From Kineococcus vitellinus (GTDB lineage: Bacteria > Actinomycetota > Actinomycetes > Actinomycetales > Kineococcaceae): 33,340 nucleotides of DNA. The stretch spans positions 1 through 33,340 of the forward strand of contig NZ_JAAALL010000011.1 in NCBI RefSeq assembly GCF_009906315.1. Reading direction: 5' to 3'. The notes beneath the pieces were generated by a model. The model did no database searches, was not told the origin of the DNA, and saw only the letters and a program-made list of their open reading frames with translations. This document shows positions 15,736 to 23,045 of this stretch, piece by piece. Made by a program: the position numbers and the translations under genes. Position 1 is the first letter of the stretch; the number at the start of each line of letters is the position of its first letter.

Positions 15736-17385
15736 CTACCTCGCGGCGGTGTTCACCGCGATGATCTCCTCCTGGTGAGGCGCGACGACGCTGGCGCTGA
15801 TCCGGCAGTCCAGCAGGAAGACGCCCTCGCGCCCCGAGGCGATCCAGTCCGCCAGCCGGTCGAGGTCCTCCAGCGTGCGCGCCACCGCGGCCTCGGCGCC
15901 CACCGCGCGCGCCAGGGCCGCGAAGTCGACGTCGGGGATGAGCATCGGCTCCAGCGCCAGGCCCTGCTTGCCGTACAGGCTCACCTCGGCGTTGTAGGCG
16001 GCGTCGTTCCACACCACGACGATCCCCCGGCGGGTCTCACGCACCACGCTCTCCAGGTCGGCCAGCGCCATCAGGCAGCCGCCGTCCCCGGTGCTCAGCA
16101 CGATCGTCGACTCGGGGCAGGCGCGGGCCGCGCCCACGGCGCTCGCCAGTCCCAGCCCGATGCTCTGGTAGGCGGTTCCGACCATCTGCATCCGGTGCGG
16201 TGCGGCTACCGGCCAGTAGGCGTTGGCCCAGCCGATGAAGTGACCACCGTCGGAGACGACGACCCGGTCCTCGGGCAGCACCCCGGCCAGCCGGGTGGCC
16301 ACGCTGCGAGGGTCGAGTCGGCCGTCGGCCGCCAGGCCGACACCCGGGTCGCGCCGGTGCAGGCCGCGGCCGGTGATCTCGGCCACCGCGGCGCGCCAGC
16401 CCGGATCGGCGCCCCGGCGCTCCGGCAGGGCCTCGCGCACCGCGCGCACGGCCTGGGCGGCGTCACCGCGCACGAAGTGCGTGACCGCCGGGTGGGTGGG
16501 GCCCCGCCCCTCGTCGACCTGGATCACCCGCGTGCCCGGGGCGAAGAGGCGCCCGAAGCGGGAGGTGAACTGGTTCAGACCCGCCCCGACCACCAGCACG
16601 ACGTCCGCGTCCTGCACCAGGGCCATCGCCTCCTCGTGGCCGAACCCCCCCACCACCCCCACGTCGTGGCGCGCATCGGGGAAGGTGCCGCGGGCGATCG
16701 CCGTGGTCCCCGTGACCGCCCCGAGCGCCTGCGCCAGATCCCCGAGCACGGCGCCCGCGCCGGCCAGGACGGCGCCGCGCCCGGCGAGCAGGAAGGGCCG
16801 CCGAGCAGGAGCCAGCTCCGCGGCGGCGGCAGCGGCCGCGGGGGCGTCCACGGCGGGCGGTGCAGGCACTCGCAGCGCGGGCAGCTCGCCGGCCTCCGCC
16901 GCGGAGCGGGCCGCGAGGTCGTACGGGATCGCCACCACGACCGCGGTGCGCTCGCAGAGCGCGTGCTGCACCGCCGCCGTCGTCACCGCGGCCGCGTCCT
17001 GCCGGCCGACGGTGAAGGTGCGCACCCCCAGGGCGGCAGCGATCGCCACCTGGTCCACGTCCCAGGGGCGCGGGCCGGTGGTGGGTCGCTCCCCCACCAC
17101 CAGCACCAGGGGAACCCTCGCCTGCGCGGTTTCGGCCAGCGAGGTGATCGCATTGGTGAAGCCGGCGCCGTAGGTGGTGGTGGCCACGGCCAGGCGGTTG
17201 CAGGCGCGGGAGTAGGCATCGGCCGCCGCGACCGCGGCGGCCTCGTGCCGGACGGCGGTGAAGCGCACCTGGCCGGCGGTGTGCAGGGCGTCGATGAAGT
17301 GAGCGTTGCCGTTGCCCATGAGGCCGAAGGCGTCGCTGGTGTGAGGTGCCAGGGCGCGCGCGACCTGGGCGGAGACGGTGGGCAT
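15736..17385 (-). CDS. ThDP-dependent decarboxylase/synthase (acetolactate synthase-like)
   Basis: This 549-residue, three-domain ThDP enzyme has the catalytic Glu48 in AVRHEAAAVAAADAY, a central domain (GAGLNQFTSRFGRLF region) and the C-terminal ThDP/Mg motif TGDGGCLMALADLESV (GDG from about residue 433) closing with WNDAAYN. The length fits the acetolactate synthase/benzoylformate decarboxylase group. No ALS regulatory subunit or ilvC lies nearby, so a catabolic 2-keto-acid decarboxylase, for example acting on aromatic 2-keto acids, fits the setting better than isoleucine/valine synthesis; this is inference. I chose the ATG at 17385 because the homologous domain begins there (PTVSAQVARAL). 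The frame is open further upstream but looks non-coding. Confidence 0.85.
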   Translation of the reverse strand: MPTVSAQVARALAPHTSDAFGLMGNGNAHFIDALHTAGQVRFTAVRHEAAAVAAADAYSRACNRLAVATTTYGAGFTNAITSLAETAQARVPLVLVVGERPTTGPRPWDVDQVAIAAALGVRTFTVGRQDAAAVTTAAVQHALCERTAVVVAIPYDLAARSAAEAGELPALRVPAPPAVDAPAAAAAAAELAPARRPFLLAGRGAVLAGAGAVLGDLAQALGAVTGTTAIARGTFPDARHDVGVVGGFGHEEAMALVQDADVVLVVGAGLNQFTSRFGRLFAPGTRVIQVDEGRGPTHPAVTHFVRGDAAQAVRAVREALPERRGADPGWRAAVAEITGRGLHRRDPGVGLAADGRLDPRSVATRLAGVLPEDRVVVSDGGHFIGWANAYWPVAAPHRMQMVGTAYQSIGLGLASAVGAARACPESTIVLSTGDGGCLMALADLESVVRETRRGIVVVWNDAAYNAEVSLYGKQGLALEPMLIPDVDFAALARAVGAEAAVARTLEDLDRLADWIASGREGVFLLDCRISASVVAPHQEEIIAVNTAAR

Positions 17386-18388
17386 GCGGACTCCGGAGGA
17401 CGGTGTGGCGGTTTCCCTATGTGTCTCGCGGCACCGTCGCTTCGTGCCCCTTTTGCGGGCACCGGGACCATCGTCCGGACGAAGCAACTGTAGGACAGGC
17501 GGCGTGGAGGGGGAACCCCGGAACTGCTGCGCTCTCCACGACCTCTGCGACCTGCGCGGCGCCTGCGGTCTCCGCGACAGCACCGTCGAGAGCTCGTGCA
17601 CGACGGTCGCGCTCAGGCGCGTGACAGCGTGCCAGCTGCGAGGAGTCGTGCAGACCGTCGCTGAGGAGGCGGCGGGATGGATCCCGCCCGCGTCGGAGTC
17701 GTCTGCCGGGTCGACGGCCCGCTCGGCCCGGCGCTGCACCTGCTGCCGCTGCAACTCGCGCCGGCCCGGCTCAGCTCCCTGGCTCAACCGCCGGAGCGCG
17801 GGACGCCGGTGTCGTGCGCACCAGGTGGAGGCGCCGGCCAGCTGCAGGCAGCGGCATGGCGAGGCCTTGCACCGGCGAGATTTCAAGACTCTCGAGGACG
17901 CTGGACACCGACCCTCGGACGGTCATCGCCCCGTCCTCCTCGACCGGATCGTCCACCAGCTCCACCACCGCCGGGGCGCGACCTGCGGTGACGACGTCGA
18001 GGACCTCGAGCGAGTCCGTCGCCGGGCGCACCGACCCAGGCCGGTGACGCCGTGAAGGCGCGTCGTGGCCCGGCCGATCAGCGCCCGTCGACCAGGACCA
18101 CCTGCGAGGCCAGCACGAGTTCACGGCGCCGCGCTCCGCGCGGCAGGTCCCGGCAGGGGGAGGGATGCCCCCGTCGAGCGTGCAGGCGTGCCGACTGGCC
18201 GGGTGGTGAGCAGGTCCGCGCGAGCCGCGCGGGGTTCACGGTGCTGGCGCTGCGGCTCCCTCGCCGGTGGCGGCCCCGGGTACGTCTACGCGTCGGCTGC
18301 TCGAGCCCATGGCTGAGCCCTCCCGATGGGGTGCGCGACGGAGCCCGGGCGCGACGCCTCGCCGTGGCAGGCCTCAGAGGTGATGGGC
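17386..18388. other. About 1 kb without a convincing gene
   Basis: This gap separates the ThDP enzyme and MFS transporter genes, both on minus. It contains an inverted repeat GTGCCC-N7-GGGCAC at 17444-17462, about 60 bases upstream of the ThDP gene. A short plus-strand frame (17677-17991) has a well-placed GAGGAGG but a Pro/Arg-rich, unconvincing product. A minus-strand coding remnant is listed separately. No transposase or tRNA was seen. Confidence 0.5.
17771..18124 (-). pseudogene. Possible decayed coding remnant, family unknown
   Basis: On the minus strand this frame reads as ordinary actinobacterial protein in its middle (SLEVLDVVTAGRAPAVVELV, then MTVRGSVSSVLESLEISPV and GLAMPLPAAGRRLHLVR). 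It has no ribosome site or plausible start, and its first about 30 residues are Arg/Pro-rich. Just upstream a second frame ends in ELVLASQVVLVDGR before a stop at 18078, which could be the preceding part of the same gene in another frame. I do not recognise the family. Confidence 0.25.
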
Positions 18389-19759
18389 TCAAGCGTGGCG
18401 GATGCCGTAGATCGGGTTCTGCGCCTGCTCCTCCTCGTTCTCCGGGCCCAGCGCGATCCCGCGGCGGTCACGGATGAGCAGCGTGGCGGCGAAGGCGATG
18501 ACCGTCAGCGCGCTCAGGTACCAGCCCACGGAGTGGACCGTCCCCGTGCGCTGCACCAGAGCCGTGGCGATGGTCGGCGCGAACGCGCCTCCCAGGATCG
18601 CTCCCAGGGCGTAGGAGATGGACACTCCCGAGTAGCGGATGGAGGCGGGGAAGAGCTCGGAGAAGAAGGCTGACTGCGGCCCGTACGTCAGGCCGATACC
18701 GATGCTGAACAGCCCCAGCCCGAGGGCCAGCAGGAGGATGTCGCCGGAGTTGACGAGCGCGAACATCGGGAAGATCGCCGCCAGCTGGCAGATCCATCCC
18801 ACGATGTAGGTGTTGCGCCGCCCGATGCGGTCGGAGACGACACCGGCGGTCCACGTCGAGGCCAGCCACACCACCGCCGAGAACAACACCGCAAGCAGTA
18901 CCGAGGTGCGCTGCAGGCCCAGCGGACCGTCGGGGTCGGTGGAGTAGTTCTGGATGAAGCCGCCGGTGGTCATGTAGCCGGCGGCGTTGTTGCCGGCGAA
19001 GGTGAGCGCAGCCAGCAGGACCAGCAGCGAGTGCCTGCGGAAGAGCCGGAGCACGGGGACGCGGGTCTTGGCGCCTCGCGCGGCGATCTCGCGGAAGACC
19101 GGGCTCTCCTCGACGGTGCGGCGGATGACGATGCCCACCACCAGCAAGACGATGCTCAGCAGGAACGGCACCCGCCAGCCCCAGTCCAGGAACGCGTCGC
19201 CGGGGGCGAGCACCCCGCTCATGAGAGCGAGGACGCCGGAGGCGAGCAGCATGCCCAGCGGGACCCCGATCTGCGGGTAGGCCCCGTACTTGCCGCGCTG
19301 CCCGGCGGGGGCGTTCTCCACGGCCATCAGCACCGCCCCACCCCACTCACCGCCGGCGGAGATGCCTTGCACGATGCGCAGCAGCAGCAGCAGGACCGGC
19401 GCCAAGACACCGGCCTGGGCGTAGGTGGGCAGCACGCCGATCAGCGTGGTCGCCCCACCCATGAGCAGCAGCGTGATCACGAGCATCCGCTTGCGGCCGA
19501 TCCTGTCCCCGAAGTGCCCGGCCAGGAAGGCGCCCAGGGGGCGGAAGAGGAAGCTCAGCCCGACGGTGGCGAAGGACAGCAGGATGGCCGTGGACTTGCC
19601 GGCAGGACCGAAGAAGGTCTGGGCGAAGACCAGACCGGCTGCGTTGGCGTAGATGAAGAAGTCGTACCACTCGACCGTCGTGCCGATGACGGTGGCGGTG
19701 GCGACCCGCCGACGCTCGGCGGCCGCGGACCTGGGTGACTTCGTCGTGAGGACGGACAC
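18389..19759 (-). CDS. MFS transporter, metabolite:H+ symporter (MHS) type
   Basis: This 456-residue, 12-helix permease belongs to the ProP/KgtP/ShiA-like MHS group. Evidence is the first-helix motif GTTVEWYDFFIYANAAGLVF, the loop 2-3 motif GHFGDRIGRKRML, RIVQGISAGGEWGGAV in helix 4, and the second-half repeat SDRIGRRNTYIVG. These transporters bring in carboxylates, including aromatic acids. Next to the hpa cluster, uptake of 4-hydroxyphenylacetate, homoprotocatechuate or a similar acid is likely (inference). The GTG at 19759 is chosen over the longer frame because GAGGGAG sits upstream of it. It is the last gene of the minus-strand hpa side, with its own 508-base upstream region. Confidence 0.9.
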   Translation of the reverse strand: MSVLTTKSPRSAAAERRRVATATVIGTTVEWYDFFIYANAAGLVFAQTFFGPAGKSTAILLSFATVGLSFLFRPLGAFLAGHFGDRIGRKRMLVITLLLMGGATTLIGVLPTYAQAGVLAPVLLLLLRIVQGISAGGEWGGAVLMAVENAPAGQRGKYGAYPQIGVPLGMLLASGVLALMSGVLAPGDAFLDWGWRVPFLLSIVLLVVGIVIRRTVEESPVFREIAARGAKTRVPVLRLFRRHSLLVLLAALTFAGNNAAGYMTTGGFIQNYSTDPDGPLGLQRTSVLLAVLFSAVVWLASTWTAGVVSDRIGRRNTYIVGWICQLAAIFPMFALVNSGDILLLALGLGLFSIGIGLTYGPQSAFFSELFPASIRYSGVSISYALGAILGGAFAPTIATALVQRTGTVHSVGWYLSALTVIAFAATLLIRDRRGIALGPENEEEQAQNPIYGIRHA

Positions 19760-19943
19760 TGATGACTCCCTCGTCGTGTGGTGCGGGGCCAAGACGCTCG
19801 GCCGCGTTCGAGTACCGAGCGCCCTGCTCCGAAGTAGGTGCTTTCCTGCACCAGGAACGGTGTCGCGACGGCCAGCTCATCCCGTGTCCCGGTGGAAGTC
19901 CGGTCGACTGGCGCAGCGTCAGCAGGTTCACCGTCAGCACCAG

Positions 19944-19963
19944 TCAGGTGCTCTTCCACCTGA
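19944..19963. promoter_or_regulatory. 20-base inverted repeat upstream of the MFS gene
   Basis: TCAGGTG and CACCTGA are perfect 7-bp arms with a 6-base spacer, about 185 bases upstream of the MFS start. It is a candidate binding site for a dimeric regulator. The binding protein is not identifiable from sequence. Confidence 0.35.
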
Positions 19964-20220
19964 TCAGGCTCGGCGGGCGGTTGCGCCTCCGCGCCGGCTG
20001 TTCGGGCGGACTGGTCGGTGGCTCCAGCACAGCGCTCGCTGTCGTAGCTGGAGTTGGAGCTGGAGCCCGCAGGGACGCCACCGCCAGTGGGCTGTCAGTC
20101 GTGCCTTGAAGGAGGGTCCACCTGCCGGTGACCGTTGCCGGCGTCAGCCAGTGCAGCCAGCCCGCTCACCCGTTGCCGGCTGGCTCGCCACGGCGCACGC
20201 GCGGACGGACACTGCGACGG

Positions 20221-20256
20221 CTGCTCGGACGGCTGCTCGGACGACTGCTCGGACGA
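20221..20256. repeat. 12-base tandem repeat, three copies
   Basis: CTGCTCGGACGG, CTGCTCGGACGA and CTGCTCGGACGA follow each other directly, with partial copies on both sides. The array ends 11 bases before the gabD stop codon, on its downstream side. Confidence 0.85.
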
Positions 20257-20267
20257 CTGCGCCCAGC

Positions 20268-21746
20268 TCACAGCGGGAAGCTGACGTACTTGATCTCCAG
20301 GTACTCCTCGATGCCCTCGGCGCCACCCTCTCGGCCGAAACCGGAGGCCTTGATGCCCCCGAACGGGGCGGCCGCGTTGGAGATCACCCCGGCGTTCAGG
20401 CCCACCATGCCCGTCTGCAGACCCTCGGCCACGCGCAGGCCCCGCGCCATGCCCTGGGTGTAGGCGTAGGCGACCAGGCCGTACTCGGTGTCGTTGGCCA
20501 GCGCCAGCCCCTCCTCCTCGGACTCGAAGGTCACCACCGGCGCGACCGGCCCGAAGGTCTCCTCCGTCAGCAGCCGCGCCCCCGCGGGCACGCCGGTCAC
20601 GACGGTGGGCGCGTAGAAGTAGCCGTCCTGCCCGATCTGCTCACCGCCGGTGAGCACCTTCGCGCCGGCCTGCACCGCCTCATCGACGCGGGCGGCCACG
20701 TCGGTGCGGGCACCCGCGTCGATGAGCGGGCCGACCTCGACGCCGTCCTGGGTGCCGCGGCCCACCTGCAGCGCGCCCATCGCCTCGCCCAGGCGCTCGG
20801 TGAAGGCGGGCGCGATGCCGGACTGGACGTAGAAGCGGTTGGCGGCGGTGCACGCCTCACCCATGTTGCGCATCTTCGCCGCCATCGCGCCCTCGACGGC
20901 CGCGTCGAGGTCGGCGTCGTCGAAGACGAGGAAGGGGGCGTTGCCGCCCAGCTCCATGCTGGTCCGCAGCAGCCGCTCCGCGCTCTGGCGCACCAGGGCC
21001 TGGCCCACGGGGGTGGAGCCGGTGAAGGTCAGCTTGCGCAGCCGCGCGTCGGCGATCAGCGGCGCGGTCACCTTCCCGGTGGTGGAGGTGGTGATGACGT
21101 TGAGGACCCCGTCGGGCAGGCCGGCGTCGGCGAAGACCTGCGCCAGCTTGAGCATGGTCAGCGGTGTGGCGGTGGCCGGCTTGATGACGATGGTGCACCC
21201 CGCGGCCAGGGCGGGGCCGATCTTGCGGGTGCCCATGGCCAGCGGGAAGTTCCACGGGGTGATCGCCAGGCACGGTCCGACGGGCTGCTTCATGGTCAGC
21301 AGCCGCGAGCCGCCGGCGGGGTTGGCGCTGTAGCGGCCGGAGATTCGGGAGGCCTCCTCGGAGAACCAGCGCAGGAACTCCGCGCCGTAGGCGACCTCTC
21401 CGCGCGATTGGGCCAGCGGCTTGCCCATCTCCAGGGTCATCAGCAGCGCGAAGTCCTCGGCGCGCTCGGTGACCAGCTCGAAGGCGCGGCGCAGGACTTC
21501 CGCGCGCGCTCGGGCTGCAGTGGCCGCCCAGCCGTCCTGGGCTGCGACCGCGGCGTCCAGGGCGTCGGCGCCGTCGTGGACGTCGGCGTCGGCGATGCTC
21601 GTCAGGACTTGGCCGGTGGCGGGGTCCTCCACCGCGATGCGCTCGGCGCGGCGTCCCTGACGCCAGCGGCCTCCAATGAAGAGCAAGGGTGGCACTGCAG
21701 CCACCAGCGCCCGCTCACGCTCCGTTGTGATGCTCGTGCTGGTCAT
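20268..21746 (-). CDS. gabD: Succinate-semialdehyde dehydrogenase (GabD-type ALDH)
   Basis: This 492-residue ALDH has the GabD-type signatures TPWNFPLAMGTRKIGPALAAGC and MELGGNAPFLVFDDADLDAAV (Glu265), Cys299 in NMGEACTAANRF, and the C-terminal SGFGREGGAEGIEEYLEIKYV typical of succinate-semialdehyde dehydrogenases. It oxidises succinic semialdehyde to succinate with NAD(P)+. HpaI in this cluster releases succinic semialdehyde, so this enzyme completes the route into the TCA cycle. The ATG follows GAAGGAGA. It lies 190 bases downstream of hpaD on the same strand, separated by an unusual triple repeat, so it may have its own promoter. Confidence 0.92.
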   Translation of the reverse strand: MTSTSITTERERALVAAVPPLLFIGGRWRQGRRAERIAVEDPATGQVLTSIADADVHDGADALDAAVAAQDGWAATAARARAEVLRRAFELVTERAEDFALLMTLEMGKPLAQSRGEVAYGAEFLRWFSEEASRISGRYSANPAGGSRLLTMKQPVGPCLAITPWNFPLAMGTRKIGPALAAGCTIVIKPATATPLTMLKLAQVFADAGLPDGVLNVITTSTTGKVTAPLIADARLRKLTFTGSTPVGQALVRQSAERLLRTSMELGGNAPFLVFDDADLDAAVEGAMAAKMRNMGEACTAANRFYVQSGIAPAFTERLGEAMGALQVGRGTQDGVEVGPLIDAGARTDVAARVDEAVQAGAKVLTGGEQIGQDGYFYAPTVVTGVPAGARLLTEETFGPVAPVVTFESEEEGLALANDTEYGLVAYAYTQGMARGLRVAEGLQTGMVGLNAGVISNAAAPFGGIKASGFGREGGAEGIEEYLEIKYVSFPL

Positions 21747-21772
21747 GCGTCTCCTTCGTCGCGTTCATCGTG

Positions 21773-21782
21773 ATCGATCGAT
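21773..21782. promoter_or_regulatory. Palindrome ATCGATCGAT upstream of gabD
   Basis: A perfect 10-base palindrome lies about 27 bases upstream of the gabD start, nested in CATCG...CGATG arms (21767-21784). Its position near the start of the transcript suggests an operator. There is no further support. Confidence 0.3.
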
Positions 21783-21824
21783 GCGTCCACTGCTCGCTGC
21801 ACCCATCGGTGACTGCGCCCGTCG

Positions 21825-21872
21825 CTCGGTGCACGTGCTACTCGGTGCACGTGCTACCCGGTGCACGAGCTA
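21825..21872. repeat. 16-base tandem repeat, three copies, GCACGTGC core
   Basis: CTCGGTGCACGTGCTA occurs at 21825-21840 and exactly again at 21841-21856, then as CCCGGTGCACGAGCTA at 21857-21872, followed by a partial copy. The first two units contain the overlapping palindromes GTGCAC and GCACGTGC; the third keeps only GTGCAC. The array lies between hpaD and gabD and could be an array of binding sites or a simple repeat. Confidence 0.9.
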
Positions 21873-21876
21873 CCCG

Positions 21877-21890
21877 GCGCCCTCGGGCGC
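21877..21890. terminator. GC-rich hairpin after hpaD
   Basis: GCGCCC (21877-21882) and GGGCGC (21885-21890) are complementary; folding needs a small loop by opening the inner pair. It lies about 50 bases past the hpaD stop in the direction of transcription. It is weak evidence for a terminator or attenuator before gabD. Confidence 0.25.
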
Positions 21891-21936
21891 ACCGCCGGGC
21901 GCTGAAGGCGCGGCCGAGCACCGAGGAGCGCCCGGA

Positions 21937-23010
21937 TCAGACCTGGTGGCCGACCTTGAAGCCCTGCTCGACCTCGTCGCGGCGGGTGTAGGAGAACCCG
22001 TCCGCGCCGATGGTCACGTCCGACTCACGGGCGTGGGCGCGCTCGACGACCTCGCGGGGGTTGCCGTCCAGGTCCAGCACGGTGGAGGCGTTGGCGTACC
22101 AGGAGGGCACGACGGGGTTGCCCCACCAGTCGCGGCGCTGGTTGTCGTGCACGTCCCAGGTGACGACGGGGTTGTCGGGGTCGCCGGTGTAGTAGTCGTG
22201 GGTGTAGATCTCGATGCGGTGCCCGTCGGGGTCCAGCAGGTACAGGTAGAAGGCGTTGGAGACCCCGTGCCGTCCCGGGCCGCGCTCGATCTGGTCGCTG
22301 CGGCGCACCGCACCGAGGTGGTCGCACAGGTGCAGGATCTGACTGCGCTCGTGGGTCGCGAAGGCGATGTGGTGCATCCGCGGGCCATCACCGCCGGTCA
22401 GCGCCACGTCGTGGACGGTGGGCTTGCGGTACATCCAGGCCGCGTAGACGGTGCCCTCCTCGTCCTCGATGTCCTCGGAGACCTTGAAGCCGAGCCCCTC
22501 GTAGTAGCGGCGCGCGGCGGGCACGTCGGGGGTGACGACGTTGAAGTGGTCCAGGCGCGAGATGGCGCCGGCGCCGTGGACGTCGTAGCGCTGGGTGAAG
22601 CGCTCCACGTGCTCGGCGTCGTGGAAGAACTCCACGGGGAAGCCGAGAGGGTCCACGATCTGCACGGCTTCGCCGATGCCCTTGGTGGTGCCCGCAGGCA
22701 CCCGGCGGACCTCGACACCCAGGGCGCGGTAGTACTCCTCGGCGAGGTCGAGGTCGCCCGGGGTGCGCACCCGGTAGGCCAGCTTGGCGCAGGCGGCGGC
22801 GGGGCCCTTGCGGATGACCAGGGAGTGGTGCAGGTACTCCTCGAAGGCGCGCAGGTAGAGCGCGTCGTCGGTCTCGGCGGTCACGACCAGGCCGAGCAGT
22901 TCGGTGTAGAACCACTTCGAACGCTCGAGGTCGGTGACGACGAGCTCGGCGTAGGCGCAGCGGATGACGTCGGGTGGGGTGGGCAGGTTGTCGGTTCCGA
23001 CGGTGCTCAC
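21937..23010 (-). CDS. hpaD: Homoprotocatechuate (3,4-dihydroxyphenylacetate) 2,3-dioxygenase
   Basis: This 357-residue type I extradiol dioxygenase opens the ring of 3,4-dihydroxyphenylacetate to 5-carboxymethyl-2-hydroxymuconate semialdehyde. Counting from the GTG at 23010, the metal ligands fall exactly at His155, His214 and Glu267, the numbering known for the Brevibacterium fuscum Fe enzyme and the Arthrobacter Mn enzyme. The second-shell residues Asn157, Trp192, His200, Arg243, Tyr257 and Arg293 also match. That agreement supports both function and start. GAGGAG lies upstream. Whether the metal is Fe or Mn cannot be told from sequence. The stop lies near the triple repeat, and hpaE ends 35 bases upstream of the start, so hpaE and hpaD are co-transcribed. 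Confidence 0.97.
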   Translation of the reverse strand: MSTVGTDNLPTPPDVIRCAYAELVVTDLERSKWFYTELLGLVVTAETDDALYLRAFEEYLHHSLVIRKGPAAACAKLAYRVRTPGDLDLAEEYYRALGVEVRRVPAGTTKGIGEAVQIVDPLGFPVEFFHDAEHVERFTQRYDVHGAGAISRLDHFNVVTPDVPAARRYYEGLGFKVSEDIEDEEGTVYAAWMYRKPTVHDVALTGGDGPRMHHIAFATHERSQILHLCDHLGAVRRSDQIERGPGRHGVSNAFYLYLLDPDGHRIEIYTHDYYTGDPDNPVVTWDVHDNQRRDWWGNPVVPSWYANASTVLDLDGNPREVVERAHARESDVTIGADGFSYTRRDEVEQGFKVGHQV

Positions 23011-23045
23011 GGCAGTCTCCTCATCGAGGCGTGCAGGGAAGGGGG

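Larger units (their letters stand above)
19760..20267. other. 508-base intergenic region with operator-like repeats
   Basis: There is no gene between gabD and the MFS transporter. On the MFS-proximal side is TTCCTG-N3-CAGGAA (19843-19857). Then comes TCAGGTG-N6-CACCTGA (19944-19963), overlapping the palindrome CTGATCAG (19960-19967). Near gabD is a 7-bp stem with a 17-base loop (AGCCAGC 20155-20161, GCTGGCT 20179-20185), a weak terminator candidate for gabD, and a 12-base tandem repeat listed separately. Confidence 0.5.

Noticed and set aside
14974-17493. 839-codon plus-strand frame spanning mobA's end and the ThDP gene
   Set aside because: It crosses a stop codon and terminator of mobA and reads as an Arg/Gly/Ala shadow; no conserved motif.
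17677-17991. Small plus-strand gene with GAGGAGG seven bases upstream
   Set aside because: The product is Pro/Arg/Ala-rich with no recognisable features, and a protein-like remnant lies on the opposite strand.
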